DNA of 64,000 nucleotides from Stenopsyche tienmushanensis (lineage: Eukaryota > Arthropoda > Insecta > Trichoptera > Stenopsychidae), in the NCBI GenBank assembly GCA_008973525.1, contig WACJ01000185.1, positions 124,001 through 188,000 of the forward strand, written 5' to 3'. The notes under the pieces were generated by a model. That model was not told where the DNA came from. It saw only the letters and a program-made list of their open reading frames with translations, and did not search any database. The stretch's first letter is position 1, and every line of letters starts with the position of its first letter. This document shows, one piece after another, positions 36,191 through 48,597 of this stretch. Both the position numbers and the translations under genes were made by a program.

Positions 36191-38446
36191 GTATTTGACA
36201 CGTTCACCACACTGACTATGGAATGCGGGAATGTTTTTATAAAAAATAATTGATCGATTTTAAAAAGGTCTGCTTAATGGTCGATTGTTAAATGACACCA
36301 GGTAACAAAGTTCAATTGTTCGGGCGATTTTAATTCCTACAAGTAGAACAGTGTAATATAATTCCATCATATTGATGTCGAAGTAGACATATAGCAAGAC
36401 AAATCTTTTTCGCACGGTCGAAAGTGAAATAAGCGTTACTACAGATTAAGAACGCGACATTAAATATTAATGATGTGTATTTAGAAATTTCTTCGGGATT
36501 AATTTTCTTCTAGTTAAGCCTCGTGGAAAACCTTTCGAAACGACCCAAGAAGAATTAAAAAAATATTACCCAATCATTATGATGTTTTTGTTCAAAAAAA
36601 CGAGGCCATTCAATAATGAATGTCGTAATTATTTGTTAAAAATTTTTTCATGTCACAAAATGGAGCAAATCACAGCCATCGTGCATATTACTTATGCTAG
36701 GACGTCCTTTGTTGATAAAATGAAATAGTTGAATATTGGCATAAAGATAACTGTGTTTCTAAATAGTCGAAACGAATGTCAAGCTCATTATAGTGGAATG
36801 TCATAGATAAAGCTTAAACACAAAGTAAATTTATCAGCTATACGCCCACCGATTAGGCCATGCCTTTTGCAAATGAAAATATTTAAAAGCATGGGACTTA
36901 CAACGACAATCATCCAGTGTGATAAGAACCGCAGTTCGATTATGTGATTTTCAGTGGTCGATGGTTCAAGAGCGTTCAAGAACACAACGGCAAATATGGT
37001 TCATGAAGTCATGGCAATGTGAGGTTGAACAATCATGGCGAAATCTGTACAAAAACAATAATAAAAATAGCCGCAATTGGAACGACCTTCGGCTATTTCC
37101 ATGTTGGGGATTCGTTTCATTTTTTCGTTCATTGTCACATAAGACCTGTTTTGGAACTTCGGAAATTTACCTGCTGAAATGAGGTTCCGTACAAACCGGT
37201 TTCCGAGCGATTAGTAACGCAATAAATATTAATTCATAGAAATCGATAGTGACTGTTCTCGAGTAGTGTATATTTTACGATTTTGCGTCAAAAAATGCAC
37301 ATTCCAGCACAAAATATTGAATCGACGATGATGATAGTTTTACGACATAATGACGCTCAATGAGCATCACATGACATGTTCACCAGAGACACAATTAAGT
37401 GAAAAAATGGAATGAAAATGATTTGCTATGAAGATTGATCAAAAAAAAAGTATGTCATGGATCAGTGACTAAAGTGTAAATCTTTTATTTGCAGAGATAA
37501 AGAGGATACGACATTATAAATGAGTGGAAAAAAAAGATTGGAGTATGAAACAGTATATATTTAAAAATAAATAATTAAAACATTCCAGTATTCGGTATTG
37601 TTATTTTCTATTCCTTAAGGGAGTCATCCAGTGTGTCGGTTTCAAAAAAATGTTTTTTTTGTATAAATTGTATTCAAATATAGTGTAGAATATGTGTATA
37701 AAGTGATTTTCCGATATTAGTGGTTGTTCAGAAGCTGCAGCGTTGAAGAGGCGAGAGTTGAGAGGTGGAGAATCGGAATTCGTCTCTTGCCCTTTTCTTA
37801 CTTCAGTCCTTTGAATACAAACACTTCTCTATTGTACACAATAAAGAAGCTCATATATTCCCTAAACTAATTTCTTGTTTCGAATATAACGGCTATTTTA
37901 GTCTTGATTGAGCACCCAAAAGGTTCAAACTGATTAATTTCATAGTTTAGCCATTCGTCGACAAGCGAACTTGATGAAAGAAATGAAGAAAGAAATTTGG
38001 GCAACTTTCTATCCACAATCGCTCTACAGATGCAAGTCCTCAGTATCAAAATTGTCCAACAGGCGAAGACAGCTGGTGCAAATGGCGCAAGGTTGAAGTT
38101 AAAGGAGAACTTAATAATTTCCACCACCATAAGCTACCTCTGACTCAGAAGTCACCAAATCGGTCTATGAAGATTTATCACCAGATAAACTGTTGACCAG
38201 ATGATTAGTAGCACAAACACAACATAACAATGAATCATTAAATTCATTCTAACACAAAGATTGTTAAAATAGCAGCTTTTCTTGTTGAAAGATTACTTTA
38301 CAGGAAAACATAGCAGATAAAATATGAGCCAAAATATTCTTGGTGATAAACGAATTGGAATCTTTAAATGCGTTTTTCAAATCGGTTACTACGATATCTC
38401 ACAATTTATAAAACGAATTTCTTTTAAATTTAATTGACTTATTCAG
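36191..38446. other. Intronic DNA, nothing recognised
   Basis: An 87-codon frame at 36919-37182 has no recognisable motif. Confidence 0.45.
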
Positions 38447-38803
38447 TGCACTCAAACTCTTTTTGTGCGACTTTTTTTGTGCGATTTCAAGCGATTAGTA
38501 TTTCTCTAGTGGATGTGTGGCATTTGAGATGCCAGATGTCAGACATTCTTAAAATTTTACCAATGATACATGTCGTCTTTTAAATGTTACCAAAAATGCT
38601 ATTTTTTAATTGCCTCGTAATTTTCCCGTTTTTTTATTAACTTTTTTTTATGCGATTTTGGATATATTTAATAAAGCTGTTTCAAAGTTATGCGGTTTTT
38701 AAAATCCATGGAACGCATCTTTACTTTTTCTATGTGAGTCATAGCTTTTTTTGTGCGATTTTCCGCGGAATGCATCTACCGCACAAAAAAAGGTTTAAGT
38801 GTA
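38447..38803. mobile_element. pogo/Tigger-like MITE
   Basis: Ends TGCACTCAAACTCTTTTTGT and inverse TACACTTAAACCTTTTTTTG, followed inward by repeated TTTTTTTGTGCGATTT motifs. The inner CAAAGTTATGCGGTTTTTAA block recurs inverted at 41401-41605. About 357 bp, no coding capacity. Confidence 0.75.
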
Positions 38804-40658
38804 TTTATGTAGACACTTTGTAAACTAGGATAATTCTGATTGATTAAGGCCTTTATTTTTTTCATGTAAAAGAAGTCATGAAAAAACATCAAAATTCACC
38901 AAAAAATTTCGATGATGGGTGTCTAAGTTGTTGTGTATTTCAGCAATAAGAAATGATTTCAATTTGAAAATGTAAATTTGTAAAAAAAATTGTAAAGTGT
39001 GTTTAAAATATGAATAAATATGTGGTAAAAATTTTGCAGTTGTATATTTATTCAGTTCGCCAAAATGAATTACGATTCAGCAGCTTGTTAATAAATCGCA
39101 TCGATAATTTGGAGCAGTGAGTGACCATCAAGAAGAAAGGACATAATCAGATCATGATTCTGACTGCATTAAGTGGCCAAAAGGCGCATTTAGCTCATGC
39201 TTTTCTAGTTGTTTCAATCATTTGAATATAAAGATTGGATATCAACCACATTGAGTAGCTTGCATAAGATATAAGATCAAGAGCATGATATTAAATATAA
39301 ATTATACGCTCATAGCTTGCATTGCCTAATTTTATTGATTTATACTTATCTTAACAATTCCTTAATATAATATGTTGCATATGAATAATTGAATGTAAAT
39401 GCATAGAAAGTTTTGATTTTTTCGATCACGAATATTGATTCGTCTATAAAGTATTGCTTTAATCTTTAAAAATCCATCCCATATTAATGAATTTTAAAAA
39501 AATACTAATAACCATATATATTTTTATGATGAACGATAGTGTAATTTGATTAGTATAATTTTCTAGAGTTATGAATCCTTGTCCTCAAACTATTGTACAT
39601 AATAAACGTCTTTGGTGGATCTAGCCAACATCTAATCATTTAATTAATAAATCCTTGTAAAGTAAAACAATCTATTCTAATTTCTTATCTACAACAATGG
39701 AAGCAAAAAAATGTAAGTTTAACCTTATATAATATAATTATACATAATTAATTCTATACAAAACTAAGTCATTAAACTATTATTAAACGTGATAGTAATC
39801 ATTGATGTTCCTAGAAATATATTAGCACCAAGTTTACTGATCACAAAATAATTTTACAGATTGGTTAAATAAAATCCAATTTATCAAATGACGGTGGCTT
39901 TGCCATCAGAATCAGCATAATTAAGCTACATTATTTAGTCGAATGATTGTGCTAATTCTAAGGCTGCTTCTACTCATATTATGCACATGCTGAAGAATAT
40001 TACATTAATAAATAGCATATAATTTCTGATCAGGAAAAAACGCAAATGTCGATTTTATAATAGTAGACTGAATGACACATGTATGTCAAATTATCCACAA
40101 GCTCGTGAGTCAGTGTTGAACATAATTCTTAGTTGTTGAACAAATTGTTATCACTAAGCTGCAAACCGACACTTTTGGACATCCATGTCAATGAATGATC
40201 GTTGTGTGCCATTCGTGTCAATGGTCTACTTTCTACCGAACAGTAAGTTCATAGCGATGGTAAACCTGATATGAAAATTATTTTAAGGCTGTTCATTACT
40301 CGAGTTTTCTATATTCATTTCGACGATCCGGTTCGATTGGAGCAAGCCCATAATTACCGAAATTTATATCGAATTACTTTTTTTAGTGTGCATTTAAGCC
40401 CAACTTTTTTCCCATTTAATGAACTGAACACTTTCGATTGGTCGAGAATTTATTGTATTTGCATTCAAAGCTGATTTAATCACGGAAAAGCCCTTCATTT
40501 AATGCCAAAGCACATTTTGAAAAGGTTATCACTAAAATTATTTATTAGTTCCATGATCCAGGCACAAAATCAAAAATCACAGGAAAAAAATAGAAATAAT
40601 ATTTTTTAAATTTAATATAAATATTTGATTTTGTATATAATGGAGGTAGTGACTTTAA

Positions 40659-41163
40659 CCCTTCTGTCTATAAAATTGTCTGGCCAGATCATAATGATTT
40701 AGCAATGAGTTTTTTTAATAGTAGTTATGTATAGATCTTACCAAATTTCCCTGAGTTTGTTCTTTTAAAGATTTTACAGTATTTAAAAAAAATGGTGATC
40801 CTTGTGTTTCGAGAAAAAAAGGATATGCATCTAAAATAGGTTTGGCTAGACCTAAATATTTTTTTCAAAGGATTTATACAGAATACTACGTTTTTCTTAA
40901 TTTTCCGAAAGAAATATTAATCCTTTCGCTCCATAAAATAATGTATGATATTTCTTACGCTGACCTGAATTTTTACCGTTGTTTTTTAAAGAAATCCTTT
41001 TTGCATCATATGTTTGGAAAACCCTAAGATTTTTTTACCTATGCTGCAGAAAATGTTTTCGAATCATATATTTGTAAAAATCAGATTAGTATATTTCGTA
41101 CGATATTTTTTTTTACCTGTTTAATTGATGGGAGTATATTCAACCATTTCATTAACAGAAGGG
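40659..41163. mobile_element. TTAA-flanked piggyBac-like MITE
   Basis: CCCTTCTGT at the left and its exact inverse ACAGAAGGG at the right, with looser matching to about 20 bases. TTAA lies at 40655-40658 and 41164-41167. The CCC start plus TTAA target site fits piggyBac-type non-autonomous elements. A GTCTGGCCAGATCATAATG patch near the left resembles 61492-61505. Confidence 0.75.
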
Positions 41164-41255
41164 TTAAAGGCAATACCTCCCTCCATTTGGTTTGGTTCGT
41201 TAGTTTTAGCCAAGATTGATTTTTTTACATTAAGAGTGGCTATGTATTTTCTATA

Positions 41256-41355
41256 TTACTCAATAAGTTCGTAGGTTTTTTTTTAAAAAAAGAAATTGTA
41301 AAAAAACGCCCCAAATGAAGTGAAAGTGAAAAAATCCTACAAACTTATTGAGTGA
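41256..41355. mobile_element. Tiny MITE, CACTCAATAAGTT termini
   Basis: TTACTCAATAAGTTCGTAGG at the left and the inverse TCACTCAATAAGTTTGTAGG at the right, about 100 bp in all, poly-T/poly-A inside. Tc1/mariner-like by size and TA-rich flanks, unproven. Confidence 0.7.
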
Positions 41356-41400
41356 TCTGTTAAATACAAGTTTTCATAAAATTTGTACTTAGATTACAAA

Positions 41401-41605
41401 TACACTTAAACTTTTTTTGTGCGATAGATGCGTTCCGTAGAAAATCACATAAAAAGAAATCGCACAAAAAAGTCTATGACTTACATAGAAAAAGTAAAGA
41501 TGCGTTTCGTGGTTTTTAAAAACCGCATAACTTTGAAACAGCTATATCAAAATATATCCAAAATCGCATAAAAAAAATTAATAAAAAAACGGGAAAATAA
41601 TAAGG
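41401..41605. mobile_element. Truncated copy of the 38447-38803 MITE
   Basis: TACACTTAAACTTTTTTTGT, GCGATAGATGCGTTCCG and the AAAACCGCATAACTTTGAAA block match the other copy in inverse orientation. The other end is absent after an ACGGGAAAAT block. Confidence 0.7.
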
Positions 41606-41984
41606 ACGGGCCAAGTTGCCGCCTCACTAAAATAGCTATAGCTCCGTAAGTAGTTGGAATTGTGGAAATTCCTTTGGAGACTGTATTTTTAAAAGTCGAA
41701 ACATTGGAAAAATGAAAAAAAAAGCAAAATCAATATTTTCAAAAATCTAAGCCACAACGAAGGGCGTGGTCGTAATTTAGCGATAGCAGATGCAATATGA
41801 TTTACACAGTCCCAAATTATAATTGTTTTCCAAATTTCGGTTAGTGTTGATGATTTATTTCCTATTTTATCTAAAATATCTCGATACATACTCTTATAGA
41901 ATTTTAAAAAAAAGATAAGAAAATTGTAAGAAGATATCAATGATTTCTAAGATAAGAAAAATCATTTGTATTCTCTCCGTCTCT

Positions 41985-42200
41985 ATTGCATACATCATAG
42001 ACATGCTATGCGCATGCGCTGTGGCGCCTTTACTATGTCTATGCGTAGCACAAAACAGCCCTTAAACAGTAGTATGCCTATTTTATTAAATATTACACAA
42101 GTACAGTTTATTTTTTAACAATTTCCGTAAACAAATGAAAAAAAGCGAATACTAAGGTCAAATTTTTCTAGGAGCTAAGAATTTTCTCTTCAATCGCGCA
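41985..42200 (+). repeat. GC-tipped dispersed repeat, copy 4
   Basis: GCGCATGCGC (42010-42019) followed by TGTGGCGCC, then AGTAGTATGCCTATTTTATT, ATATTACACAAGTACAG and TTTTTCTAGGAGCTAAGAAT. The palindromic tip agrees with the inverted copy at 33462. Confidence 0.75.
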
Positions 42201-42924
42201 GAAGAGTTTTTTGCACATCCTATAACATTTTTACTGGTTTTCATGAATGTAGCTTCGTCTAAGTGTTGATAATTTTCTATTAACACTAATTCTCCAACAT
42301 TCTACATTTTGAAGCTGACATACAGCATGAAAAAAACTGTCGAATAAACGAGATGAGGCATAATGCAGTGATATCTCCTGACAACGAATAGCCACGTGAA
42401 TCTATAAAATGATACGATCATCGTCTGTGGCGACCTTCGGCTTTATGTGGCAGATGAAACTCAACACTATGAAATGATGCAGATATTGCTGACGACAATT
42501 CATACCACAAAAAGTGGTATTTTTTAATACACACACACTAGAGCTAGAATAAATAATCATCGACCCACTTCCGGTGTTGATAAAAAAAGATAGTAATTCA
42601 TGATGTTCAATCGTGTTTTTTATTAAAAAATGCTACCACCAAAATCAAACTTATTTTCAAAGAATATAACGAAATCAGATAATACAAAACGTGCCATCGC
42701 ATCAAGTACACAATGTTTGACTATACATACATTGGTCGTTTATGTATCTCCACGCCGCATTTTTGGCAGAAGTTTCTCGGAAAATATAACCCTGTTTTGC
42801 ACGCAAATGGTTAAATCGGGTGATCATTTTTTTACTCGTCGTATTCATATTATTCGTCGCGTGCGCTTGAAAACGACTGCATTTCTATTCTGATATTTTT
42901 ATCGTAATTTTATATTCGTAATAT

Positions 42925-43060
42925 AAAAATCAATGTTTGTTTGTTCGTATTTTATACGCTGCCATAACGTTCATCTGATTAGGATGAAACTTTGGGGAGT
43001 TATTACGCGCACCTTCCTTAATGTTATAGAATCAATAAAAATATTGTTTGTATACGAAAT
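42925..43060 (-). repeat. Inverted copy of the 31700-32030 repeat
   Basis: AAAAATCAATGTTTGTTTGT then TCGTATTTTATACGCTGCCA and AACGTTCATCTGATTAGGAT: the reverse complement of the unit found three times at 31700-32030. Confidence 0.65.
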
Positions 43061-45965
43061 TTGTTGTTGGCGTATATTGCTCTGGTTTAGGTATGCTTTA
43101 GGATCCTAGTCCTTCGACCCGCTTTCGAGTCCTTCAGTGTATACTTAATAGACGATTCTTCCAAAATTGCGGATCTTATTTTGATTTCATTAAATTGTAT
43201 CGTCTAAATTGTTGTTACATTTAATTTCAAAATCTCAGCAAATTGCGGATATAGGATTAACAATTGGTATCCATTCCTATACAATTCTAACAAAACTGCT
43301 GATTTGACAGACAATTACTAGGCAATGGGCGAAGAAAAATATTTGGCTCATGTTCCTTGCTTTCGACAACAAATGCTTCGGCTAATTGAAAGATAAAAAC
43401 ATTTCTTGATATCTTTCATCTGTTGCATTCTTTGCATAGTATCTATGCGTTTATTTTTGCCTAATCCAAAATGTTTAGAAACACTTGAGGGCAAATATCG
43501 GTAAAATACTGATTTCAAAATATGATTTACCTAATACGTGTAAAGTGATTTATCCCCGACTTACGGTTGTATTGTCTACATGTTGGAATGTTTTTTGTAT
43601 AGCCATATGTGCTTTGATTGTAAAGCAGCTTATTCGGTCGACTAGCATGATTATATTTGTATATAAACTTATAAATTGTATAAACTTAATAGCAGCAACT
43701 GTGATATCAAATCACTTCTATTAATGAAGATTTTACTTATTAATGAAGGCTTCACATTAGAAATCTCGATTTCCTCAAATTTGGTTGTTAAATTAGATAG
43801 AACGCCAAGAACAATACGTTTATTTAAAATGCAGCAATTTAGAGTAATTTTGGCATAACAAGCTTAACAGCCCGCGTTCTTTTTGTCAGTATTCGTGCCC
43901 GATTAACCGACCGTTGATTCGAAACGCCGAGAACTGGAAAAAAGATAAAACACACTAGAAACAATGGTTAACAATTATGACAGTGGTTGAGTCGCATACT
44001 AAACCAGCTTCGTTATGACACGGTTATTTGTACGTGATTACTATTTATTTACATTGGCGTGAGACACTCAAGGATGGCAAACCGCAAGATGATCATTCCG
44101 AAGCATCAAAGAACAGTGGTGTACAATTTTTTTTAGATATATAGATTACCGATCGATAACGATCGGTTACAATGAAGCTTCATGTATCAATAAACCAGTA
44201 TTGGGATGGCATATCATCATATAAAAGCCATTGTCTTTGAATGTGTTTGTGAAATGATCAAACACTATCCTTATAACAATTGTTGGTACCAGACATATCA
44301 ATGTAAAGCCAAATTAAAACAATTTGATTTTTCCCACTGAAGATATTAAAAAGCTATTGAAAATGTTATATTCTTCTTCTTGACGAGCCACATCCTTTAT
44401 CAAATGGAGTATGTAGTACTTTCCAATTACTTCCACGTATAGTTACATTAGAAACTATTTGCATATGGTTGTTTAGGGAGAGAGTTTATTAGTGACTGTC
44501 GAAATTATCCTTATTTTTAAATGATACGTTAATAACTGTTAAAAATCAGCCGTTTATAGGCAGAAAACCCTTTTTATCAAAATCAACAGTCATTTCGAGT
44601 AATTTTTCGAGAAAACTGCTCAATATTTAAAAAACCATCCAAACTCTCTATCGAAATACCATTCGACACATTCATCCAGGTAACCCACGGGATTAGCGTT
44701 CAAATTGAAATTTGGAAGTCATTGCCTTCAATACTAAGCGTATTGAATATGTGTGTCAATGTAATCCTATAATATTAATAGATATTGATGACGCCTTAGA
44801 ACAAACAGATTATAAGTAAACTTTTTGAAAAAAATCTATGACATTTTGCTAATTTACTATCCAAATGATACTTTTATACTGTTGCATGATTTTGCCGTAT
44901 ATATTGTGGTATAGAATAAAGCTAATCATATAATTTGTTGTTAAGGTGCTGGACAAACAAGTGGCTAAAAACAGGGAAGTCAATTATAAGTAGAGCCCAA
45001 AATGGTTTTCGTGCTATTGTTTGACCGTTTTTGGGGATTAGTTGTACTTTGGCTGCTGCACTTTCAAGTCATGTTTTTTTACTATTTCGGTGACTATACT
45101 CATCAAGAATAAATTGTGATTTTTAAAATTCAAATTTTACAAACCAATTTACAATCACGGAGATCATCATTGAAGCCAACGACGCAGAATTGCTTTGCAC
45201 CGTAGTGACCTCCCGGTGCAATTTCTGCAGCCGAACAACGCGACAAACGCCGCAACGACGAAAGTCGGCTAAAAGCTTCTAAATATTACAACATGTAAAA
45301 GAATTTTTGTATACTGAATATATCATTCAAATGCGTATATATAATATACGAAATGGTCAATAGTAAACAAATTTCTTACGATAAATATACATGACGAATA
45401 TATAACAAATAATAATTTTGTATGATTCACTGTCATTCAATACGCTATAGAAGTGATTCACTCAAAGCATTGGATTGGTTCACGCGCATTGGAGTAAAGT
45501 ACCAGATATTTTGTATAGAACGCACCTTTTAATACCACCCAGATCCGCCACTGGATTGATAAATAGTGTGAAAACGATAATTACACCTCTAGACGAAATA
45601 ATTAAGCAAAAATACAGAATCAAATTGTGCTACAATTCCTGGTATTATTGTTTGAATATCGCATTTGTTTTGCAGCTAAATAAATAACATGCCGAAATCG
45701 CATACAATCTTGTGGCAAAACGATAACTTTCTATTTCATTGTTAGAGAAAAATGTAGAAGCTGTAACTAAATGAGTTTCTTATACGTGAGTGCTTCTCAA
45801 TCTTTTTTCCAACCGAAAAATCACATCAATCAGATCGGATATGATACGTCTAATTCGCTTTTATGCGTGTTTGTTATGAGCCAATATTATCCAGTGTAAA
45901 TTATTGTAACATCATTAACGAATTTAGAGATTTTACGCCTCCAGTACCAATTAGGATCAAGTTTT
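43061..45965. other. Intronic DNA, nothing firm
   Basis: A GC-richer patch at 45175-45270 and a lone hAT-like end at 45536-45556; otherwise AT-rich. Confidence 0.4.
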
Positions 45966-46012
45966 GGACACTGCTTTAGATCCTGGATTTTTATTATAAT
46001 CTATATCTGATA
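45966..46012 (+). repeat. SINE head fragment
   Basis: CTGCTTTAGATCCTGGATTT then TTATTATAA resembles the A-box half of the SINE; the B box is lost. It lies just before the hAT-like copy at 46029. Confidence 0.35.
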
Positions 46013-46028
46013 ATATGATCCCTTAAGA

Positions 46029-46530
46029 CAAGGCCGTAATAAGAGGGTGGAAAAGCAAGCGCCCGCCACAGGCGCAAATGCACTTGGGGCGCAAAATGTA
46101 GAATATCGATCCAGTCGGAAGAGTTGCACATAGTTTTTATTTTATTTGACCATTACACGAATCAACACCGATTGACTCTGTCCGTTTTTATAATGTGTAC
46201 TAAGTTGTCTTATTCCTCTTCGTTATCGTTTAAACATTGGACCGACCGACCCAGCCGGCATAAGCACGCAATAAAATAAAGACAATAATATTTTCGACCT
46301 ATTGTGAAATTTAAACAACCCACCCGATTAGTCTTCTTCGGACAACTTTTTTTTGTAATGAGAGTTCGTAATCGTTCTGTAGATAGTTCAGGTATGGCGT
46401 CCGATCGTGAGGCGCTCATTCGTTATATCAGCGGTCCGAAAAGCGGACCGATTGGACACAGCTCTTATGGCCACTCTGTCCTCTTTTGGGGCCTTTTCCG
46501 GCATTTTCTATGATTTGTACGAAACTAGAT
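46029..46530 (+). mobile_element. hAT-like element with conserved short ORF
   Basis: Starts CAAGGCCGTAATAAGAGGG and continues with the GCGCCCGCCA / GGGGCGCAAAATG block. From 46393 it encodes MASDREALIRYISGPKSGPI, which recurs with few changes at 61304 (MASDCEELIRHISGPKSGPI) and, inverted, near 61900. The DNA GCGGTCCGAAAAGCGGACCG forms a hairpin. The right end was not found. Confidence 0.65.
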
Positions 46531-47133
46531 TGGATGCAATAGTAAAACTTATTATAGGAGGGAAAGGCTTTAACAATATGAATATTGTGGATATTCAAAA
46601 AACACTTATAAAAGAAGATAACTTTATAAATGACAACCAATCGGGAATAACAGGTTTATAAAAAAAATATAGAAAATATTAATACCCATGTCTAATGTTG
46701 GAAAAAGGTAATATTTGTTGAAAGTATGCCAATTTTTTAACCTCTCCATGGCCAAATTTTCGGTCCCGAATGAATAAGATTTAATCGGGAAATCATGGAC
46801 ATGTTAGAAGATACATCGATTGCTATTTTTGTCAAGGTCTGGACATCTGAAGATTGAAAACTCAGGACAGACGTAAATGGCGTTATAAGCGGGTGGTGCT
46901 TTTCTATAGAGTTATGAGAGTTACATAAATAGTCACAAAAACGAAACACCTTTAAGCAGAGAACTTCGCGAGCCAGATTTCGAAACAGTTCCTATTACGT
47001 TAGTATTTTATAACATTAGTTATTTGTATACATAAACAAAATCTGCAAGGAATATGAAAATAATGATTAAGCAAAGAATTGGAATTTGGACTTTGAACTA
47101 ATGATATTCTATAATTATTATATGACTAATTGT

Positions 47134-47250
47134 TGGCATAGTAGACTGGTTTCTGGACTCTTATAATAAATCCTGATTGTGGGAAATATTTTCATCGTAC
47201 AAAATATTTGGAAGGTCCATTTTAAGTATTAATTTTTCAGATCAATCATC
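47134..47250 (+). repeat. SINE copy, B box damaged
   Basis: GTAGACTGGTTTCTGGACTC, AATAAATCCTGATTGTGGGA and CATCGTACAAAATATTTGG align with the other copies; the GGTTC part is deleted. Confidence 0.55.
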
Positions 47251-48120
47251 TTGATTCATATTTAGTCTGATTTCCTAGTGTTAATATTAAATACTGAAAC
47301 GACTGATAGTCGGGTAAGACCATCTATGAATGACTGTTTTGTGACTATAAAAATAATGATAATTTCGCTAATCACTCATAGTTCCCATTCTGTCTACAAT
47401 ATCTTATTTTATCTCATTAATCTTGTCTTAAATTAATCAGATATAGACGATAATGGGACACCATGACATGGAATTTCATTGCCATAGATAAATCTTCTAT
47501 GGAGATTTTCTAAATCCGATAAAGAATATAGCATCTTAAGAAGAAGAATAATATTAAATATTCACTATCAATTCCGATTCAATCTGAAATATATATTTAT
47601 TCCGTTTGGGTTTTAATCAATAACCTCTCAACGTTTGAATGCTTCTTCCATTCTATGGGATTCCTATCTATATGTTTTAAATTTCATAATACGTATGGGA
47701 TTTAAAAAATATATGTATTATTCTTTGCATTACAATGTATTATAATGCAATAACAACTTCTCATAAACTATATAATAAGATTACATTAATGTGCATTTTA
47801 ATAAAAAAATAGCATCTAAAATTGAATGGTTGTCCAGGCAATGGCACATATGTTGTGTCATCGGCCATTATATAATTAACCTTTTTAGTGCCAACTGAAA
47901 AATTGTACTTAAGCAAAAAGCATCGAGCTAATTTGATGTAATTTAGTTGTTCAAAAAATAAGAATGACATTTACAAAATTAAAAAAATGAACATATTAAA
48001 TGACTAATATTTACAAAGGTGTAAAGATATATAAAATGTTAAAATATAAATGTTTTATACATTAATATGTGTGTGTAATAACTTTAAGTTAGGAGTAAGA
48101 AATTCACTAATAGTGCTGTT

Positions 48121-48167
48121 AAACGTCTCGAGTTCACCGCACGAAAAAGGGTCTCGAGTGCAAAGGG
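48121..48167 (-). mobile_element. piggyBac-like single end
   Basis: The minus strand reads TTAA (48171-48168) followed by CCCTTTGCACTCGAGACCC, the shape of piggyBac-type termini. The second end was not found. Confidence 0.45.
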
Positions 48168-48377
48168 TTAAGTGCAGTAGTAGTAATAAGTGATTTATGT
48201 AGTTAGTGTAACATTCCAATATTAGTATATTTATAAACTATTCTCATTATATACCATAATGCATTTATAACCAATTATTATTATCAACCAAAATATATTT
48301 TAGTCACATATTCATTCGTCCAGGCTACCCATTTTTTTTGTTTTTAACTACCCTTGTAGATTAATGTCAAATAAAGA

Positions 48378-48446
48378 TTATATTTCATATCGATATTCCC
48401 ATTATTAGAGTCGAGGTGTAGTAAATACATCACCGGTAGGGTTAAG
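48378..48446 (-). repeat. Third copy of the 5460/29100 repeat (short)
   Basis: ATATTTCATATCGATATTCC, AGTCGAGGTGTAGTAAATAC and ATCACCGGTAGGG match 5567-5625 and the inverse of about 29130-29195. Confidence 0.8.
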
Positions 48447-48539
48447 ATTAATTATATTAAAAACTTAAACGAGAAAATTGGATTTTTCCAATGGGAAATT
48501 ATTAAGTGAGGCTTGGCATGATATCCGTTTGTACGCCAA

Positions 48540-48597
48540 TGCCCAATTATACACAAGCAGGTGAATCCACCCGCGAAACCATAGTTGAGAGCCACTG
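48540..48597 (-). mobile_element. hAT-like end CAGTGGCTCTCAAC
   Basis: Minus-strand CAGTGGCTCTCAACTATGGT followed by TTCGCGGGTGG is typical of ZBED-group hAT termini. A related end, CAGTGGTTGCAAATC with TTCGCGGGTCAG, lies at 50815-50865. Confidence 0.5.
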
